Positions 26,595 through 35,814 are shown, numbered from the stretch's first letter. The stretch is 64,000 nt of DNA from Amphibacillus jilinensis Y1 (GCF_000306965.1 NZ_JH976434.1:1121836-1185835), one strand, 5' to 3'. Made by a program: numbers and translations. The notes: generated by a model from the letters alone, not told the origin.

Positions 26595-26851
26595 CTCTCT
26601 TCACCCCTTCCACTTATATAACTCCTGAAATTTAATTTCGTTACAAAGATATCTATGTATTTTACACTATAAGCATTAAAACGAGTCCTCAATCAGCGGA
26701 CATTTGCGTTCTTTTCCGCTAATCGCTTTTAACTTTAAACCTTGAAGGTAGGGTATACCTCCACTTCAGATGCGTTTGTTATGCGGTATCCTGTTTTTTA
26801 ATTATTAACCATGCCATAAACATTCAAAGTAGATTTCTCTTTGGCCATGAA
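26595..26851. other. Upstream region of sigma gene with repeat fragment
   Basis: It contains the TGTAAC element and, at 26676-26735, a fragment of the dispersed repeat (aaaacgagtcctcaatcagcggac...ccgctaatcgc). No gene. Confidence 0.4.
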
Positions 26852-26886
26852 TAAAAGCTCTTTCTTTTTAAAAAAAGAGCTTTTAT
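26852..26886. terminator. Bidirectional-looking terminator hairpin
   Basis: TAAAAGCTCTTTcttttt / aaaaaaAGAGCTTTTA, a long A/T-flanked stem. On the minus strand it would end the transcript of the membrane protein at 27026-27427, about 140 nt upstream. Confidence 0.7.
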
Positions 26887-27025
26887 TTAGTATAGAAGAA
26901 GAATGGAAAATAAATGGACGACACACAGAACAAGACATCACTTATCCCTTCTTCATGCTCGATTATAAATTGCAACCATGGCAAGCGCCGCTTAATACGG
27001 CATTATGACCTTATTGTAGGTTGAG

Positions 27026-27427
27026 TCAAACGCGTCGTAAATAAAGGGTTATCAATATATATATCGGATACAATAAAAACGCTAGCAAAAGGACTAAGCC
27101 GAGGACTTGGGCAGGTAAATCCCCTCTATCTGTAAAGGGAAACAGATAATAAAAGATATTTTCCATAACTTTAAAATAAGGGAACCACAGTACAACCAAA
27201 ATATAATCAAGTTTTTTGCTATTATTTGAAATGTTTTTCATTTTTAATACCCATGGAACCGAAATAACAGCAGCTATAAAAATAGCTACTGCTACTAAGT
27301 TAATCGTAGAAAAATTAACATTTAAAACCCTGTTAATTCTGTAGACATTTAACATAGTTGTCGCCCAGATAAACAAGGGAGCGGCCAGCAAAATCCCAAT
27401 TATATTTAATCTTAAGAAATATTTCAC
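27026..27427 (-). CDS. Small membrane protein of unknown function
   Basis: 133 residues starting with GTG; AGGAGGG lies 5 nt before it. Three to four hydrophobic segments are visible (about 6-24, 43-62, 75-92, 105-128) with few charged residues. No family is recognised. It has its own terminator downstream and is not clearly in an operon with the neighbouring sigma genes. Confidence 0.65.
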   Translation of the reverse strand: MKYFLRLNIIGILLAAPLFIWATTMLNVYRINRVLNVNFSTINLVAVAIFIAAVISVPWVLKMKNISNNSKKLDYILVVLWFPYFKVMENIFYYLFPFTDRGDLPAQVLGLVLLLAFLLYPIYILITLYLRRV

Positions 27428-27557
27428 GTTAACCCTCCTAGAATATTGCTAATGTGTTTGATAGTAATTAAGAATCTATGTTTTAATGATTAATAACGTT
27501 CAAATAAATAGAAGGGGCAACTCAAGCCTTTTTATTTATTAGACAAACTTAATTCAT

Positions 27558-28025
27558 TCAGTTGAATTTTTTGTCTTCCCAGTCTTTTTTAGTCATTTTA
27601 TTACCTTCCGGGACTTGGTTTAAGCATTGATTTATGCTTTGATATTTATTGATATGATCATTTTCCGCTGACGCTAAACGTTGCATGTCTTTATAATAAT
27701 CATCAAATACCAAAGGAACTTCTTCTAATATTCTTACAAACACTTTTATGTTTTCCTGTCCACTTGCTTTATTCAATTCTTCAATAAAATGTCTCTTTTC
27801 TTTTATCTTAGCTACATGCCCACCATTAGAGTCAAACATCCTTTCATAGATGCTAACTGAGCGCCCTACATATACACACCTTATCCTTTTATCCACACTA
27901 TTTTCATCCTTTACGAAGATGCCGTAAATACCCCTAATCGGATTTTTATAATCTTCAATTCTTTTATCAAGATCAATGTTTGTTCTTTCTTGTAGCCATT
28001 TCACGCTTGTATTTTTATTTTCCAT
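27558..28025 (-). CDS. GIY-YIG nuclease-like protein
   Basis: 155 residues. GIYGIFV (about 32-38) and RCVYVGRSVSIYERM (about 48-62) match the GIY and YIG elements, with the Arg of the active site in YVGRS...ERM. A Glu within ASAENDHINKYQ is a candidate metal ligand. Ribosome site GGGAGGA lies 6 nt before the ATG. It is a free-standing domain with no helicase or DNA-binding partner. Such proteins are found in repair, restriction and mobile elements; which role applies here is unknown. Confidence 0.75.
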   Translation of the reverse strand: MENKNTSVKWLQERTNIDLDKRIEDYKNPIRGIYGIFVKDENSVDKRIRCVYVGRSVSIYERMFDSNGGHVAKIKEKRHFIEELNKASGQENIKVFVRILEEVPLVFDDYYKDMQRLASAENDHINKYQSINQCLNQVPEGNKMTKKDWEDKKFN

Positions 28026-28598
28026 TGTTCTTCCTCCCTTTGCCTAAATCACGATTAGTGTGAACAAATATGACCGAAGACGAATAGCAAGCTACTTATA
28101 GCTATCCCAAGCCAAAAAGAGATGATGCTGAGTGAACATGAAGCTAATATAGCCGATTGCTAATACAAGCATTGAAAAAAATTGAAGCGCTTCTTCTCTT
28201 TTTTCACCATCGTTATTACACCACCCTTACCAATAAATTGAATTATACATTATTTATAAAAAATTTACCTTATTGAAATCATCCTAAATGGTGGCATTTT
28301 AATTAAACAGATACTAAATGCTATTGCTTGTCCAATTTATTAACAACAAAAATATTAAACATCGAACTGATAATGTTGTCTTAACGAATTAAAAATAATA
28401 AAACCTAAAATCTTAAGCGTTCTCAAAGTAAATGCCAGCACAGACGTTAAAGACAGAAATAATTGCAATAAGACTCAAATTAATGTGAATGGAGTATTTA
28501 TTTCATAAAATGCGTTTTATTATATTAAATATTGGAAAAAATGACATTATAGTTTTATATTTTTTCGGGAAAAAGAATTCTAGAAAAGAGGTGTAAAA
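28026..28598. other. AT-rich intergenic region
   Basis: No gene is called. A 26-codon minus-strand frame (28092-28172) lacks a ribosome site. GTTTTA and GGAAAA separated by 14 nt near 28510 loosely resemble a general-stress promoter ahead of the DUF421 gene, too weak to annotate. Confidence 0.35.
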
Positions 28599-29324
28599 AT
28601 GTTTGAATTTATAAAAGAAATACTATTAACCTTGGGTAGAATAGCAACTATTTTACCGTTGCTATTGATCACAACGATATTTATGGGAAAGCGAGCAATC
28701 GGTGAATTGCCTATCTTTGACCTTTTGATCATCGTCATACTGGGAGCAGTTGTGGGGGCTGATATCGCAGACCCTGATATCAATCATTTTCCAACTGCGA
28801 TAGCAATTATCGCAATTGGCATTATTCAAAAGGTTGTGGCGAAATGGAAAATCTCCAATCGAAAAATAGGTCGCTTAATTACATTCGAACCAACTGTCGT
28901 TATTCAAAACGGCAAACTCATCAAGGATAACCTTAAGAAAATACGTTATTCTATTGATAATATCCTTCAAATGCTTAGAGAAAAAAATGTCTTTGATATT
29001 AATGAGGTCGAAACAGCATTAATTGAGGCCAATGGGGCTTTAAGCGTGTTAAAAAAACCACAAAAAAACACTGTAACGCTGGAAGATATGAAGATGGTAA
29101 AAACAACATCGTCGATTTCCTTTCCTGTTATCTTAGAAGGGACTATATACTCAAATGTCCTAAAGGAGTTCAGCTTAAATGAGACGTGGTTAAAACAGCA
29201 ATTAGCCAATCAAGGTGTGAATGAAATAGACCATGTTTTTTTTGCTTCTATCGATCATAATCACGCATTACACGTTTCTTTAAATAATGAAAATAACATA
29301 ACCACTCCACCCATCCAGCACTAG
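28599..29324 (+). CDS. DUF421 (YetF family) membrane protein
   Basis: 241 residues. Three N-terminal transmembrane helices (about 5-27, 35-55, 65-85) include MGKRAIGELPIFDLLIIVILGAVVGADIADP, the conserved YetF core. A cytoplasmic alpha/beta region follows (GRLITFEPTVVIQNGKLIKDNLKKIRYSIDNILQMLREKNVFDINEVETALIEANGALSVL). The end shows a second small domain typical of sporulation-era Bacillus paralogues. Ribosome site AGAGGTG lies 7 nt upstream. The family's molecular function is not established. Confidence 0.87.
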   Translation: MFEFIKEILLTLGRIATILPLLLITTIFMGKRAIGELPIFDLLIIVILGAVVGADIADPDINHFPTAIAIIAIGIIQKVVAKWKISNRKIGRLITFEPTVVIQNGKLIKDNLKKIRYSIDNILQMLREKNVFDINEVETALIEANGALSVLKKPQKNTVTLEDMKMVKTTSSISFPVILEGTIYSNVLKEFSLNETWLKQQLANQGVNEIDHVFFASIDHNHALHVSLNNENNITTPPIQH

Positions 29325-29428
29325 TTTCTCATTGACTTTATCAAATAAATCGCTTAGCCCGTAAACAGAAGCTGATTAATTGGACTAACTTCGCACTACA
29401 AGTAGCGCCTAACTATTTGTGGTGCGAC

Positions 29429-29458
29429 TTTACATGGTGGATGTAAATAAGTTTTTTT
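29429..29458 (+). terminator. Terminator of the DUF421 gene
   Basis: TTTACAT-ggtgg-ATGTAAA followed within a few bases by seven T. A second stem-loop lies just upstream (29393-29425). Confidence 0.6.
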
Positions 29459-29642
29459 AGTTCAAGGCAAACACATGGTCAATTCCTGTCTTGTATTCTG
29501 CAATTTTTTAAAGATAATTGAAGAGTACATAAAACGAATCTTCAAACAGTAGGATTTTCAACAAGAATTCCCCCACTTACATATTTTCTAGCATCATTTT
29601 TCTAAAAGAATTTGCTCACATTAATTCAGGTAATTAAATGTC

Positions 29643-29680
29643 ATTTGACCATAAAGTAAAAAAATTTGACATTAAGTAAT
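29643..29680. promoter_or_regulatory. Tandem direct repeats over the promoter, possible XRE operator
   Basis: ATTTGACcATaAAGTAA (29643) and ATTTGACATTAAGTAA (29664) are 21 bp apart, two helical turns. The second copy contains the -35 box. Autoregulation by the XRE protein encoded in the cluster is an inference. Confidence 0.4.
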
Positions 29681-29694
29681 ATAAAGAATACAAT
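29666..29694 (+). promoter_or_regulatory. Sigma-A promoter of the NAD-binding/XRE cluster
   Basis: TTGACA (29666-29671), 17-nt spacer, TACAAT (29689-29694), about 165 nt before the first start codon. Confidence 0.7.
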
Positions 29695-29860
29695 ATGTAT
29701 AATATTTATTACGTTATATATGCGTGAACGATCCTCATTTTAACGAGAAGAATGGCTGTTATTCTCGGTCAACTGTTCATATCAAGTTTGGTTTTGGCAA
29801 CCTTTTAAGGGGGTTACTCCGTTTGAAAGAAAACCCAATGTGAAAGGGGAGAAGGAAACA

Positions 29861-30580
29861 ATGAAAGTACTGGTTCTTGGGGCAAGTGGTGCTACCGGTA
29901 AACGCGTTGTCAGGCAGTTGATGAAAAGACAAATCAAGACGCGGATTCTGATTAGAACAAAGGCTGTGCTTCCAGACGACATACAGAAAAATACTTATGT
30001 AGAGATTGTGAAAGGGAATGTGAGCGAGTTAAATGATTTGGAAATGCAACAACTCTTATCTGGATGTGAGACGATTATTTCTTGCCTTGGTCACAATATG
30101 ACGCTTAATGGGGTGTTTGGTAACCCTCGTTATTTGGTATTTGATGCGGTGAAAAAAGTTATAGAGAACCGCGATCAAAAAACTGACAACAAGCTAAAAC
30201 TCATCCTGATGAGTACAACAGCTTATACAAATGCTTTGGCACAAGAGAAACATTCGATTGGTGAAAAGCTGATCTTTTCATTGCTTAACCTCTTGCTTCC
30301 TCCACATCGTGATAACGTTAGAGCAGCCAATTACTTGGTTACCGAAATGAGGAATGAAGATGCACAGGTTGAATGGACGGCCGTTCGACCAGATACCTTA
30401 GTCAATACCGATCATGAAAGTAGCTATAAAGTTTATGAATCTCCTGTACGAAGTCCCATATTTAATGCAGGTAAAACGAGCAGAATCAATGTCAGTCATT
30501 TTATCGCTGAACTTGTAACAAATGAATCACTTTGGGAGAAATGGAAAAGGAAAACACCCGTTATTTATAACGCGAATTAA
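29861..30580 (+). CDS. NAD(P)-binding protein, atypical SDR / NmrA-like
   Basis: 239 residues from the ATG at 29861, which has AGAAGG 5 nt upstream; a GTG seven codons earlier precedes this site. The N-terminus MKVLVLGASGATGKRVVRQL is a Rossmann NAD(P)-binding loop (GxxGxxG). STTAYTNA and VRPDTLVNTD occupy the positions of the later strands in atypical SDRs that act on quinones, flavins or bind NAD only. The classical YxxxK pair is not evident. It is first in a cluster with a membrane protein, an XRE regulator and a DUF4386 protein. The substrate is unknown. Confidence 0.85.
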   Translation: MKVLVLGASGATGKRVVRQLMKRQIKTRILIRTKAVLPDDIQKNTYVEIVKGNVSELNDLEMQQLLSGCETIISCLGHNMTLNGVFGNPRYLVFDAVKKVIENRDQKTDNKLKLILMSTTAYTNALAQEKHSIGEKLIFSLLNLLLPPHRDNVRAANYLVTEMRNEDAQVEWTAVRPDTLVNTDHESSYKVYESPVRSPIFNAGKTSRINVSHFIAELVTNESLWEKWKRKTPVIYNAN

Positions 30581-30634
30581 AATGCTTGTTCCACAATCCT
30601 AATAGATGACTTAAGAAAAGGGGGTGAATGAGTG

Positions 30635-31141
30635 ATGTCCTATCAAGAGAAAAAAACGATCGTTTCAATTTTAACTGGTTTATTGATTTTAACGTACTAT
30701 TGCTTTTACGCGTATGGGAAATATCAGTCTGGTGTGGTGGCGATCAATGATTTGGCTTTTTGGGCAAGGACAATGCTTCTTTTTATTGCGATCAGTATTG
30801 TCGCGACGATTGTGATTCAAATCGTATTTAACATTTTACTTTCGATTGCGATTGCCGTACAGGAAACAGCGAGGACCGGAAAAAGTGATGATAAAGAAAT
30901 CGAAAAAACAATTGAATCAGAAATGGTTACAGATGAAATGGATCGGTTAATTGAAATGAAATCAATGCGTATTGGCTTCTTTTTTGCTGGAATCGGCTTT
31001 ATTATTGCGTTAGGTGCAGTCGCACTTGACTATTCAGCTGCCATAATGATTCAAATTATCTTTATCTCCTTTCATCTGGGTTCATTATTGGAAGCATTTA
31101 CGCAGCTTTATTTTTATAGGAGAGGAATCAAACATGGCTAA
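30635..31141 (+). CDS. Four-helix membrane protein of the XRE cluster
   Basis: 168 residues from the ATG at 30635 (a GTG codon directly before is also possible; GGGGGTGA is 4 or 7 nt upstream). Four hydrophobic segments are visible: about 9-26, 42-68, 111-127 and 131-152. A charged loop in the middle reads ETARTGKSDDKEIEKTIESEMVTDEMDRLIEMKS. The stop overlaps the next gene by 8 nt. Such two-gene modules (membrane protein plus small XRE regulator) are common in Bacillota; the regulator may be controlled by the membrane partner. No function is assigned. Confidence 0.75.
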   Translation: MSYQEKKTIVSILTGLLILTYYCFYAYGKYQSGVVAINDLAFWARTMLLFIAISIVATIVIQIVFNILLSIAIAVQETARTGKSDDKEIEKTIESEMVTDEMDRLIEMKSMRIGFFFAGIGFIIALGAVALDYSAAIMIQIIFISFHLGSLLEAFTQLYFYRRGIKHG

Positions 31142-31364
31142 GAAATTGCAGATTACAAACAACATTAGACGTTTTCGTTTTTTTGCAAATGAAATGACAC
31201 AGAAACAGCTTGCCGAAAAAATAGGGGCTTCCAGACAAACGATCGTCGCAATCGAGGCAGGGAAGTATTCACCTTCACTAGAACTTGCTTTTCGTATTGC
31301 TGATGCATTTGGGGTGGAGATTGGTGAAGTGTTCGACTATAAAATCATAGAGAAGGAAAAATAA
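31134..31364 (+). CDS. Small XRE-family transcriptional regulator
   Basis: 76 residues made almost entirely of one helix-turn-helix: MTQKQLAEKIGASRQTIVAIEAGKYSPSLELAFRIADAFG (about 20-60). It resembles the YozG/PBSX-repressor-like short regulators. It overlaps the upstream membrane-protein gene by 8 nt, indicating coupled translation. Probable target: its own promoter, where tandem repeats are seen. Confidence 0.9.
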   Translation: MAKKLQITNNIRRFRFFANEMTQKQLAEKIGASRQTIVAIEAGKYSPSLELAFRIADAFGVEIGEVFDYKIIEKEK

Positions 31365-31390
31365 AAGTATCGGAAAGAAGGAATCGAAAC

Positions 31391-32026
31391 ATGGATACGA
31401 ATCAAATGATTGCTCGGTCTGTCGGCGTGCTTTATATTATTGGAACCGTGGCTGGCATACTTAGTGTTGTATTTCTCGGTTGGGTTCCAGGAAATGCGTT
31501 TGCGAATATGTCTGCTAATCAGACTGAGGTTCAAATAGGGATACTGTTTATCTTAATTATGGCCTTTTCATTGGCAATGGTTTCAGTCATCATCTATCCT
31601 GTAGCCAAAACATATCATCAAGTATTAGCACTGGGATATGTCGTTTTTCGCGGGGCACTTGAGACTTTCACGTATATCATAACGGCGATTTGGTTATGGC
31701 TTGTTCTGTTAAGTAATCAACATATCGATACAGCTACTTTTGATAACACGCCCTTTCTATCTGGAGCAGGCGAGCAAATCCATTCAATAACAATGATCGT
31801 TTTCAGTCTTGGTGCTTTGATGCTTTATTATTTACTGTATCAATCGAAACTTTTACCAAGATGGCTATCAATCTGGGGACTTCTTGCAAGTATGCTTTAT
31901 TTACTAACAGGTATCTTTGACTTTTTTAGAACAATCCCGACGATATTACTAATGCCACTTGCCCTACAGGAAATGGTGATGGCTGTATGGCTAATTATAA
32001 AAGGGTTTAATCGCCCCACAAACTAA
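31391..32026 (+). CDS. DUF4386 membrane protein
   Basis: 211 residues with six or so transmembrane segments. The start MDTNQMIARSVGVLYIIGTVAGILS and later PFLSGAGEQIHSITMIVFSLGALMLYYLLY, LLPRWLSIWGLLASMLYL are characteristic of DUF4386. Ribosome site AAGGA lies 8 nt upstream; the gap to the XRE gene is 26 nt, so it is the last gene of the cluster. The function of the family is not known. Confidence 0.85.
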   Translation: MDTNQMIARSVGVLYIIGTVAGILSVVFLGWVPGNAFANMSANQTEVQIGILFILIMAFSLAMVSVIIYPVAKTYHQVLALGYVVFRGALETFTYIITAIWLWLVLLSNQHIDTATFDNTPFLSGAGEQIHSITMIVFSLGALMLYYLLYQSKLLPRWLSIWGLLASMLYLLTGIFDFFRTIPTILLMPLALQEMVMAVWLIIKGFNRPTN

Positions 32027-32186
32027 ATATATTTTCAGTATAGCCCTGAGTGACACACCTAGTTGGGAACGATTTTAGTAGAAGCTCTTTTTCTCAATGC
32101 ATCATTTTTATTGCACTTTCTGAACGGCGCTTAAGGCAAAGATATTTCCCAGGGAATATGCTAGCCCGAATCACCCACTGATCAAC

Positions 32187-32233
32187 AAAAAAGCAAAGCG
32201 AAAGCGACTAGAAGGTCGCCGATCACTTTGCTT
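32187..32233 (-). terminator. Terminator of the isomerase/oxidoreductase operon
   Basis: Minus strand: AAGCAAAG ... GCGAC-cttcta-GTCGC ... CTTTGCTT followed by a T-run, 23 nt after the oxidoreductase stop codon. Confidence 0.85.
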
Positions 32234-32255
32234 ACCGTTCTTAACTATTTACTTT

Positions 32256-33413
32256 TCAATACGTGCCATCGACATCTAGCGTGACATTTTCACTTGTCTT
32301 CGTAAAGGTCGAGTTCACGATCTGTTCCTTTAATTTTTCATAAAACAGTGCTTCGTCTAGCGGGAGCTCTACCCAGCCGTCTGTCCACGCTGACAAATGC
32401 ATCGCGTTGGAGATTGTCAGGCCGTTGATGCCCTCTACGCCTGGTGCTAACAGCGGGGTGCCGTTCAGGATCGCGTTTACCCAGTTTTTCAGGATGCCAA
32501 CGTGTTGTTCATTTTCGCCGTGAATTGGGATGTCGCACTTCCAGCATTCTGGACTGCCGAAGCCGCCTTTGAATTCTTGGTTGAATTGGCTTTCTGATGT
32601 ACGCAAGCGCCAAAAGGTGAGCTTGCCGTTCTCGATCACCATTTTACCTTTGTCACCACTGATTTCAAATCGGTTTGTTCCAGGGGCTTCTCCAATGCTG
32701 GTGACGAACAGGCCAGTCGCACCGTTCTCATACTCGACATAAGCGGTCACGTCATCCTCTACCTCGATGTCACGATATTTGCCGAATGACATGAACGAGC
32801 GGACACGTTTAGGCATGCCGCAAATCCATTGCCAAAGGTCGAGCTGGTGGGGGTCTTGGTTAAGTAAGACGCCGCCACCCTCTCCACGCCAAGTTGCGCG
32901 CCAGCTACCGGCATCATAATAGCTTTGCGGGCGATACCAATCGGTAATGATCCAATTCGTTCGCTTAATTTGACCGAGCTCATCGGATTCGATTAGATCC
33001 TTAACCTTTTGATAAAGTGGGTTCGTTCTTTGGTTGTACATAATCCCGAAAACCTTATCGCTTTGTTCAGCGACTTGATTCATTTCTCTGACTGCTTTTG
33101 TATAGACGCCCGCGGGTTTTTCGATTAAGGTGTGATAGCCCGCTTGCAAGGCTTGAATGGCTAAGCTCGGGTGATCGTAGTGTGGCGTTGCGATAAAGAT
33201 GGCGTCACATGCTTTGGCGGCAAAAAGCTGCTCTGGTGTTTCAAAGCGCTTGACACGATCGCCAAACGTTTGCTTGGCCCAATCTAATCGTTCAGAATTG
33301 ACATCACAAATGGCGCTTAGTTCAGCGTTAGGAACGTGATGGTCGAAGAGCTGTCGTGCATGAAAGCTACCCATGTTACCAATGCCAATAACCGCGATAC
33401 GTATGTTTTCCAA
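32256..33413 (-). CDS. Gfo/Idh/MocA-family oxidoreductase
   Basis: 385 residues. The Rossmann domain starts IRIAVIGIGNMGSFHARQL (GxGxxG). EKPAGVYTKAV at about residue 95 carries the catalytic Lys of the EKP motif. The C-terminal alpha/beta domain includes GGGVLLNQDPHQLDLWQWICG, with the His/Asp-type active-site helix. It oxidises or reduces a sugar or inositol-like polyol using NAD(P). It lies 15 nt after a TIM-barrel isomerase gene, and the divergent AraC regulator probably controls the pair. The codon choice here is more GC-rich than in neighbouring loci. The sugar is unknown. Confidence 0.9.
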   Translation of the reverse strand: MENIRIAVIGIGNMGSFHARQLFDHHVPNAELSAICDVNSERLDWAKQTFGDRVKRFETPEQLFAAKACDAIFIATPHYDHPSLAIQALQAGYHTLIEKPAGVYTKAVREMNQVAEQSDKVFGIMYNQRTNPLYQKVKDLIESDELGQIKRTNWIITDWYRPQSYYDAGSWRATWRGEGGGVLLNQDPHQLDLWQWICGMPKRVRSFMSFGKYRDIEVEDDVTAYVEYENGATGLFVTSIGEAPGTNRFEISGDKGKMVIENGKLTFWRLRTSESQFNQEFKGGFGSPECWKCDIPIHGENEQHVGILKNWVNAILNGTPLLAPGVEGINGLTISNAMHLSAWTDGWVELPLDEALFYEKLKEQIVNSTFTKTSENVTLDVDGTY

Positions 33414-33428
33414 TGTGCTTCCTCCTCA

Positions 33429-34286
33429 CTATTTTTCAATCTGCTTGAGCAGCTTTTTCAATGCCTGTACGGCGACCGCAAAGCTTTTCGCTCCGCCTTC
33501 TGGTAAATGAAAGCCAGGTGAATCCTCTTCTAAAGCATCAAAGCCCTTGAAGTCCCACAGATGCGGTTCGAGCGATAGAAAGCCGTCAAATCCGGCTTCA
33601 TAGAGTGCGGTTAAAATCGGCTTCACATCGCCGTCCCCTTCTCCTGCTGGGACAACGTGGTGATCGCTATAAACGGCATCTTTGATATGAATATAGACCG
33701 TGTAATCCTTGAGTAATTCAAATGCGCCTGGGTAGTTCTTCACATCACACTGAACAAAATTTGCAAAGTCAAAAATGCCCTTTACGTAATCACAATTTAA
33801 TGTCGACAGTAGATCATGACAACGCTCTGGTGTATCACCATAAATGCCTTTTTCGTTCTCATGAAGCAGGACCACATCATAGCCCTTAGCCGCTTCGACA
33901 AAGGCTCGCCATCGTCTGATGACTTCAGCGCGATGGTCAGTGGGGTTATCCTCAGATGGGATGAAAAAACTAAACATCCTAATATAAGGGGCATCCATTA
34001 GCTTAGCAATTTCTAACGTATGCTTGAATTTTTCTAGATGGGGTGCGAATACATCAGTGATCTTAATTTTTCCAATTGGAGAGCCTATTGCGGAAAGCTT
34101 AAAGCCTCGCTCATCTAGCTGACGCTTAATCTCACGCACACCATCTAAATCGTAATCGACGAGAAATTTGCCATTGACGCCCCGCATTTCAATGTGCTCA
34201 ATGCCGTGCTGTTCTAATACGTCCATTTGCGTCTTTAAATCCTGATCAATCTCATCTGCAAAAGCTGATAAAGTAAATTCACCCAT
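33429..34286 (-). CDS. Sugar phosphate isomerase/epimerase (AP endonuclease-2 fold)
   Basis: 285 residues forming one TIM barrel. Metal-site motifs visible are LLHENEKGIYGD (Glu about 142), GIFDFANFVQ, YIHIKDAVYSDHHVVPAGEGDGD (His, Asp) and FDGFLSLEPHL (Glu). These place it with IolE/IolI and xylose-isomerase-like epimerases. Ribosome site AAAGGA lies 8 nt before the ATG. It is first in an operon with the Gfo/Idh enzyme, a pairing typical of inositol and keto-sugar catabolism. Confidence 0.88.
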   Translation of the reverse strand: MGEFTLSAFADEIDQDLKTQMDVLEQHGIEHIEMRGVNGKFLVDYDLDGVREIKRQLDERGFKLSAIGSPIGKIKITDVFAPHLEKFKHTLEIAKLMDAPYIRMFSFFIPSEDNPTDHRAEVIRRWRAFVEAAKGYDVVLLHENEKGIYGDTPERCHDLLSTLNCDYVKGIFDFANFVQCDVKNYPGAFELLKDYTVYIHIKDAVYSDHHVVPAGEGDGDVKPILTALYEAGFDGFLSLEPHLWDFKGFDALEEDSPGFHLPEGGAKSFAVAVQALKKLLKQIEK

Positions 34287-34408
34287 GTGTTAGCATCCTT
34301 TCAAATTATGATTTCCTCTCACTACTTAGTATTCTATTGCATGTCCACGTTGAATATCATTGACTTTGTTGCTCTATAAATTGCAAATCTTGCTTTTTCT
34401 CCATTGAA

Positions 34409-34420
34409 GTAAGCCCTTAC
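34409..34420. promoter_or_regulatory. Palindrome between divergent AraC and isomerase genes
   Basis: GTAAGCCCTTAC, imperfect at its centre, 32 nt before the AraC-type start codon. It is a candidate site for the AraC protein or a degenerate cre box. Confidence 0.3.
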
Positions 34421-34451
34421 ATAAAGTAAAATGAGAACGGAGGTGAGTGAA

Positions 34452-35294
34452 ATGAACAAGGAAATCCTGAATTACAGTAGTCGTCCCTTTTCATTTATGC
34501 ATATGGTAACGGCGTCGCCAACGGATATCGCGACGCATATTCACGACTGCTATGAGCTGTTTTTCTTTATTTCTGGAGATCTCACCTATTACATTGAAGG
34601 GCAAGCTTATCAGCTCCAGGAGAATGATTTAATTATGACGAATGCAAAGGAGCTCCATCGCGTTGTGTTCAATTCGCAGGCAACCTACGAACGGAAGTAT
34701 ATCCATTTTAGACCTGACTATGTGTCCTCATATCAAACGGAGCAGTATAATTTGCTTTCCTACATTGAAAAGCGCAAGTTGGGGCACTTTAATTTGATTC
34801 CTGCAGACAAGGTGCTGAAGCATGGCATTAAGCACCTATGGGGAAGGGTTGAACAAGCCTCTACTGACCCAACACCAGAGGGACAAATTTTAATGAAGAC
34901 GTATTTTATCCAAATGCTTATTGCCATTAACAAGGTGCTTGCATCGTACCGAAACCCACTCGTTGATCATCATAAATACGATCACAAAATAGTCGCAATG
35001 CTTGAATTCATCAACCAGAATCTTGATGAAAAAATCACCTTAAATGCATTGGAGCAGCGCTTTTACGTCAATAAATATTATTTATGTCACATTTTCAAAC
35101 AGACAACGGGGTTCACAGTAATTGAGTACATTACCTACAAACGGATTATGAAGGCATCTGAGCTGCTTATGTCGGGTACGACAGCACTCGATGTTGCCCA
35201 TGCGGTTGGCTTTGGTGATTACTCGACCTTCTATAAAGCGTTCAAAAAAATAACCGGATTATCACCTAAGCAGGTTATCAATAGTCGAGCCTAA
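34452..35294 (+). CDS. AraC-family transcriptional regulator
   Basis: 280 residues from the ATG at 34452, chosen because GGAGGTGA lies 5 nt upstream; an ATG seven codons earlier precedes that site. The N-terminal cupin (IATHIHDCYELFFFISGDLTYYIEGQAYQL, about 20-55) should bind a sugar ligand. The C-terminal double helix-turn-helix includes KIVAMLEFINQNLDEKITLNALEQRFYVNKYYLCHIFKQTTG and ends ALDVAHAVGFGDYSTFYKAFKKITGLSPKQ. It is divergent from, and probably activates, the isomerase/oxidoreductase operon. Confidence 0.9.
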   Translation: MNKEILNYSSRPFSFMHMVTASPTDIATHIHDCYELFFFISGDLTYYIEGQAYQLQENDLIMTNAKELHRVVFNSQATYERKYIHFRPDYVSSYQTEQYNLLSYIEKRKLGHFNLIPADKVLKHGIKHLWGRVEQASTDPTPEGQILMKTYFIQMLIAINKVLASYRNPLVDHHKYDHKIVAMLEFINQNLDEKITLNALEQRFYVNKYYLCHIFKQTTGFTVIEYITYKRIMKASELLMSGTTALDVAHAVGFGDYSTFYKAFKKITGLSPKQVINSRA

Positions 35295-35361
35295 TAGATC
35301 ATTAGTGGGTAAAACTAAAAAATTTGGAGATCACTTGTCATGACATCAGATGGGGACACTT

Positions 35362-35814
35362 TTAGCTGACATTCTTTTTATTTTTGAAAATACGGGTCAA
35401 TTTTACGATGTCTTGGCTGATCAGTACGCGTCCTTCTGCTTGCCAATAACGAAATCCTAGCCAAACCTGTACCGCTCCAATAACAAAGAATAGCAGATGG
35501 AGAAAAACCACATCAGAAAGCACATAGCATTGAATGATGATCCATAAGCAAAGGATCACCCCCATAAGTACACTTGTATAGCTGTAAAAGATCCATTTCC
35601 TCATTATCAGGATACCGGTCACAATATTACCACCACCAATGACTAAGAACAGGAATAATCCCGGAATCAGGAAGCTATTAAACGGACCATTAACTAGTGC
35701 ATCAGCAGGCATCCCCATCGGATTAAACGGATCTAACATTGCTGGAGTTCCACCTGCTAAAGCCCCTATACCAACCCAAAAGTGCAGCAACACCAATCGC
35801 CATTTTTTCTGCAT
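35362..35814 (-). CDS. Membrane protein of unknown function
   Basis: 150 residues from the ATG at 35814, which has GAGGTG 6 nt upstream (a GTG three codons earlier is part of that site). Four hydrophobic segments are visible: about 7-24, 44-70, 75-95 and 98-118. The loop GGTPAMLDPFNPMGMPADALVNGPF between the first two is Pro/Gly-rich. No family is recognised. It is monocistronic. Confidence 0.7.
   Translation of the reverse strand: MQKKWRLVLLHFWVGIGALAGGTPAMLDPFNPMGMPADALVNGPFNSFLIPGLFLFLVIGGGNIVTGILIMRKWIFYSYTSVLMGVILCLWIIIQCYVLSDVVFLHLLFFVIGAVQVWLGFRYWQAEGRVLISQDIVKLTRIFKNKKNVS

Larger units (their letters stand above)
29325..29860. other. Region between DUF421 gene and the NAD-binding/XRE cluster
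   Basis: It holds a stem-loop at 29393-29425, a terminator at 29429-29458, a possible dispersed-repeat fragment (aaaacgaatcttcaaacagt, near 29530), the cluster promoter and tandem operator-like repeats (29643-29694), and a leader hairpin (cgagaa / ttctcg, about 29739-29765). Confidence 0.5.

Noticed and set aside
28092..28172. 26-codon hydrophobic minus-strand frame
   Set aside because: Too short, without ribosome site, and not recognised as any known small membrane protein.
28510..28536. Sigma-B-like promoter ahead of the DUF421 gene
   Set aside because: Only partial match to both hexamers in a very AT-rich region, so chance occurrence is likely.
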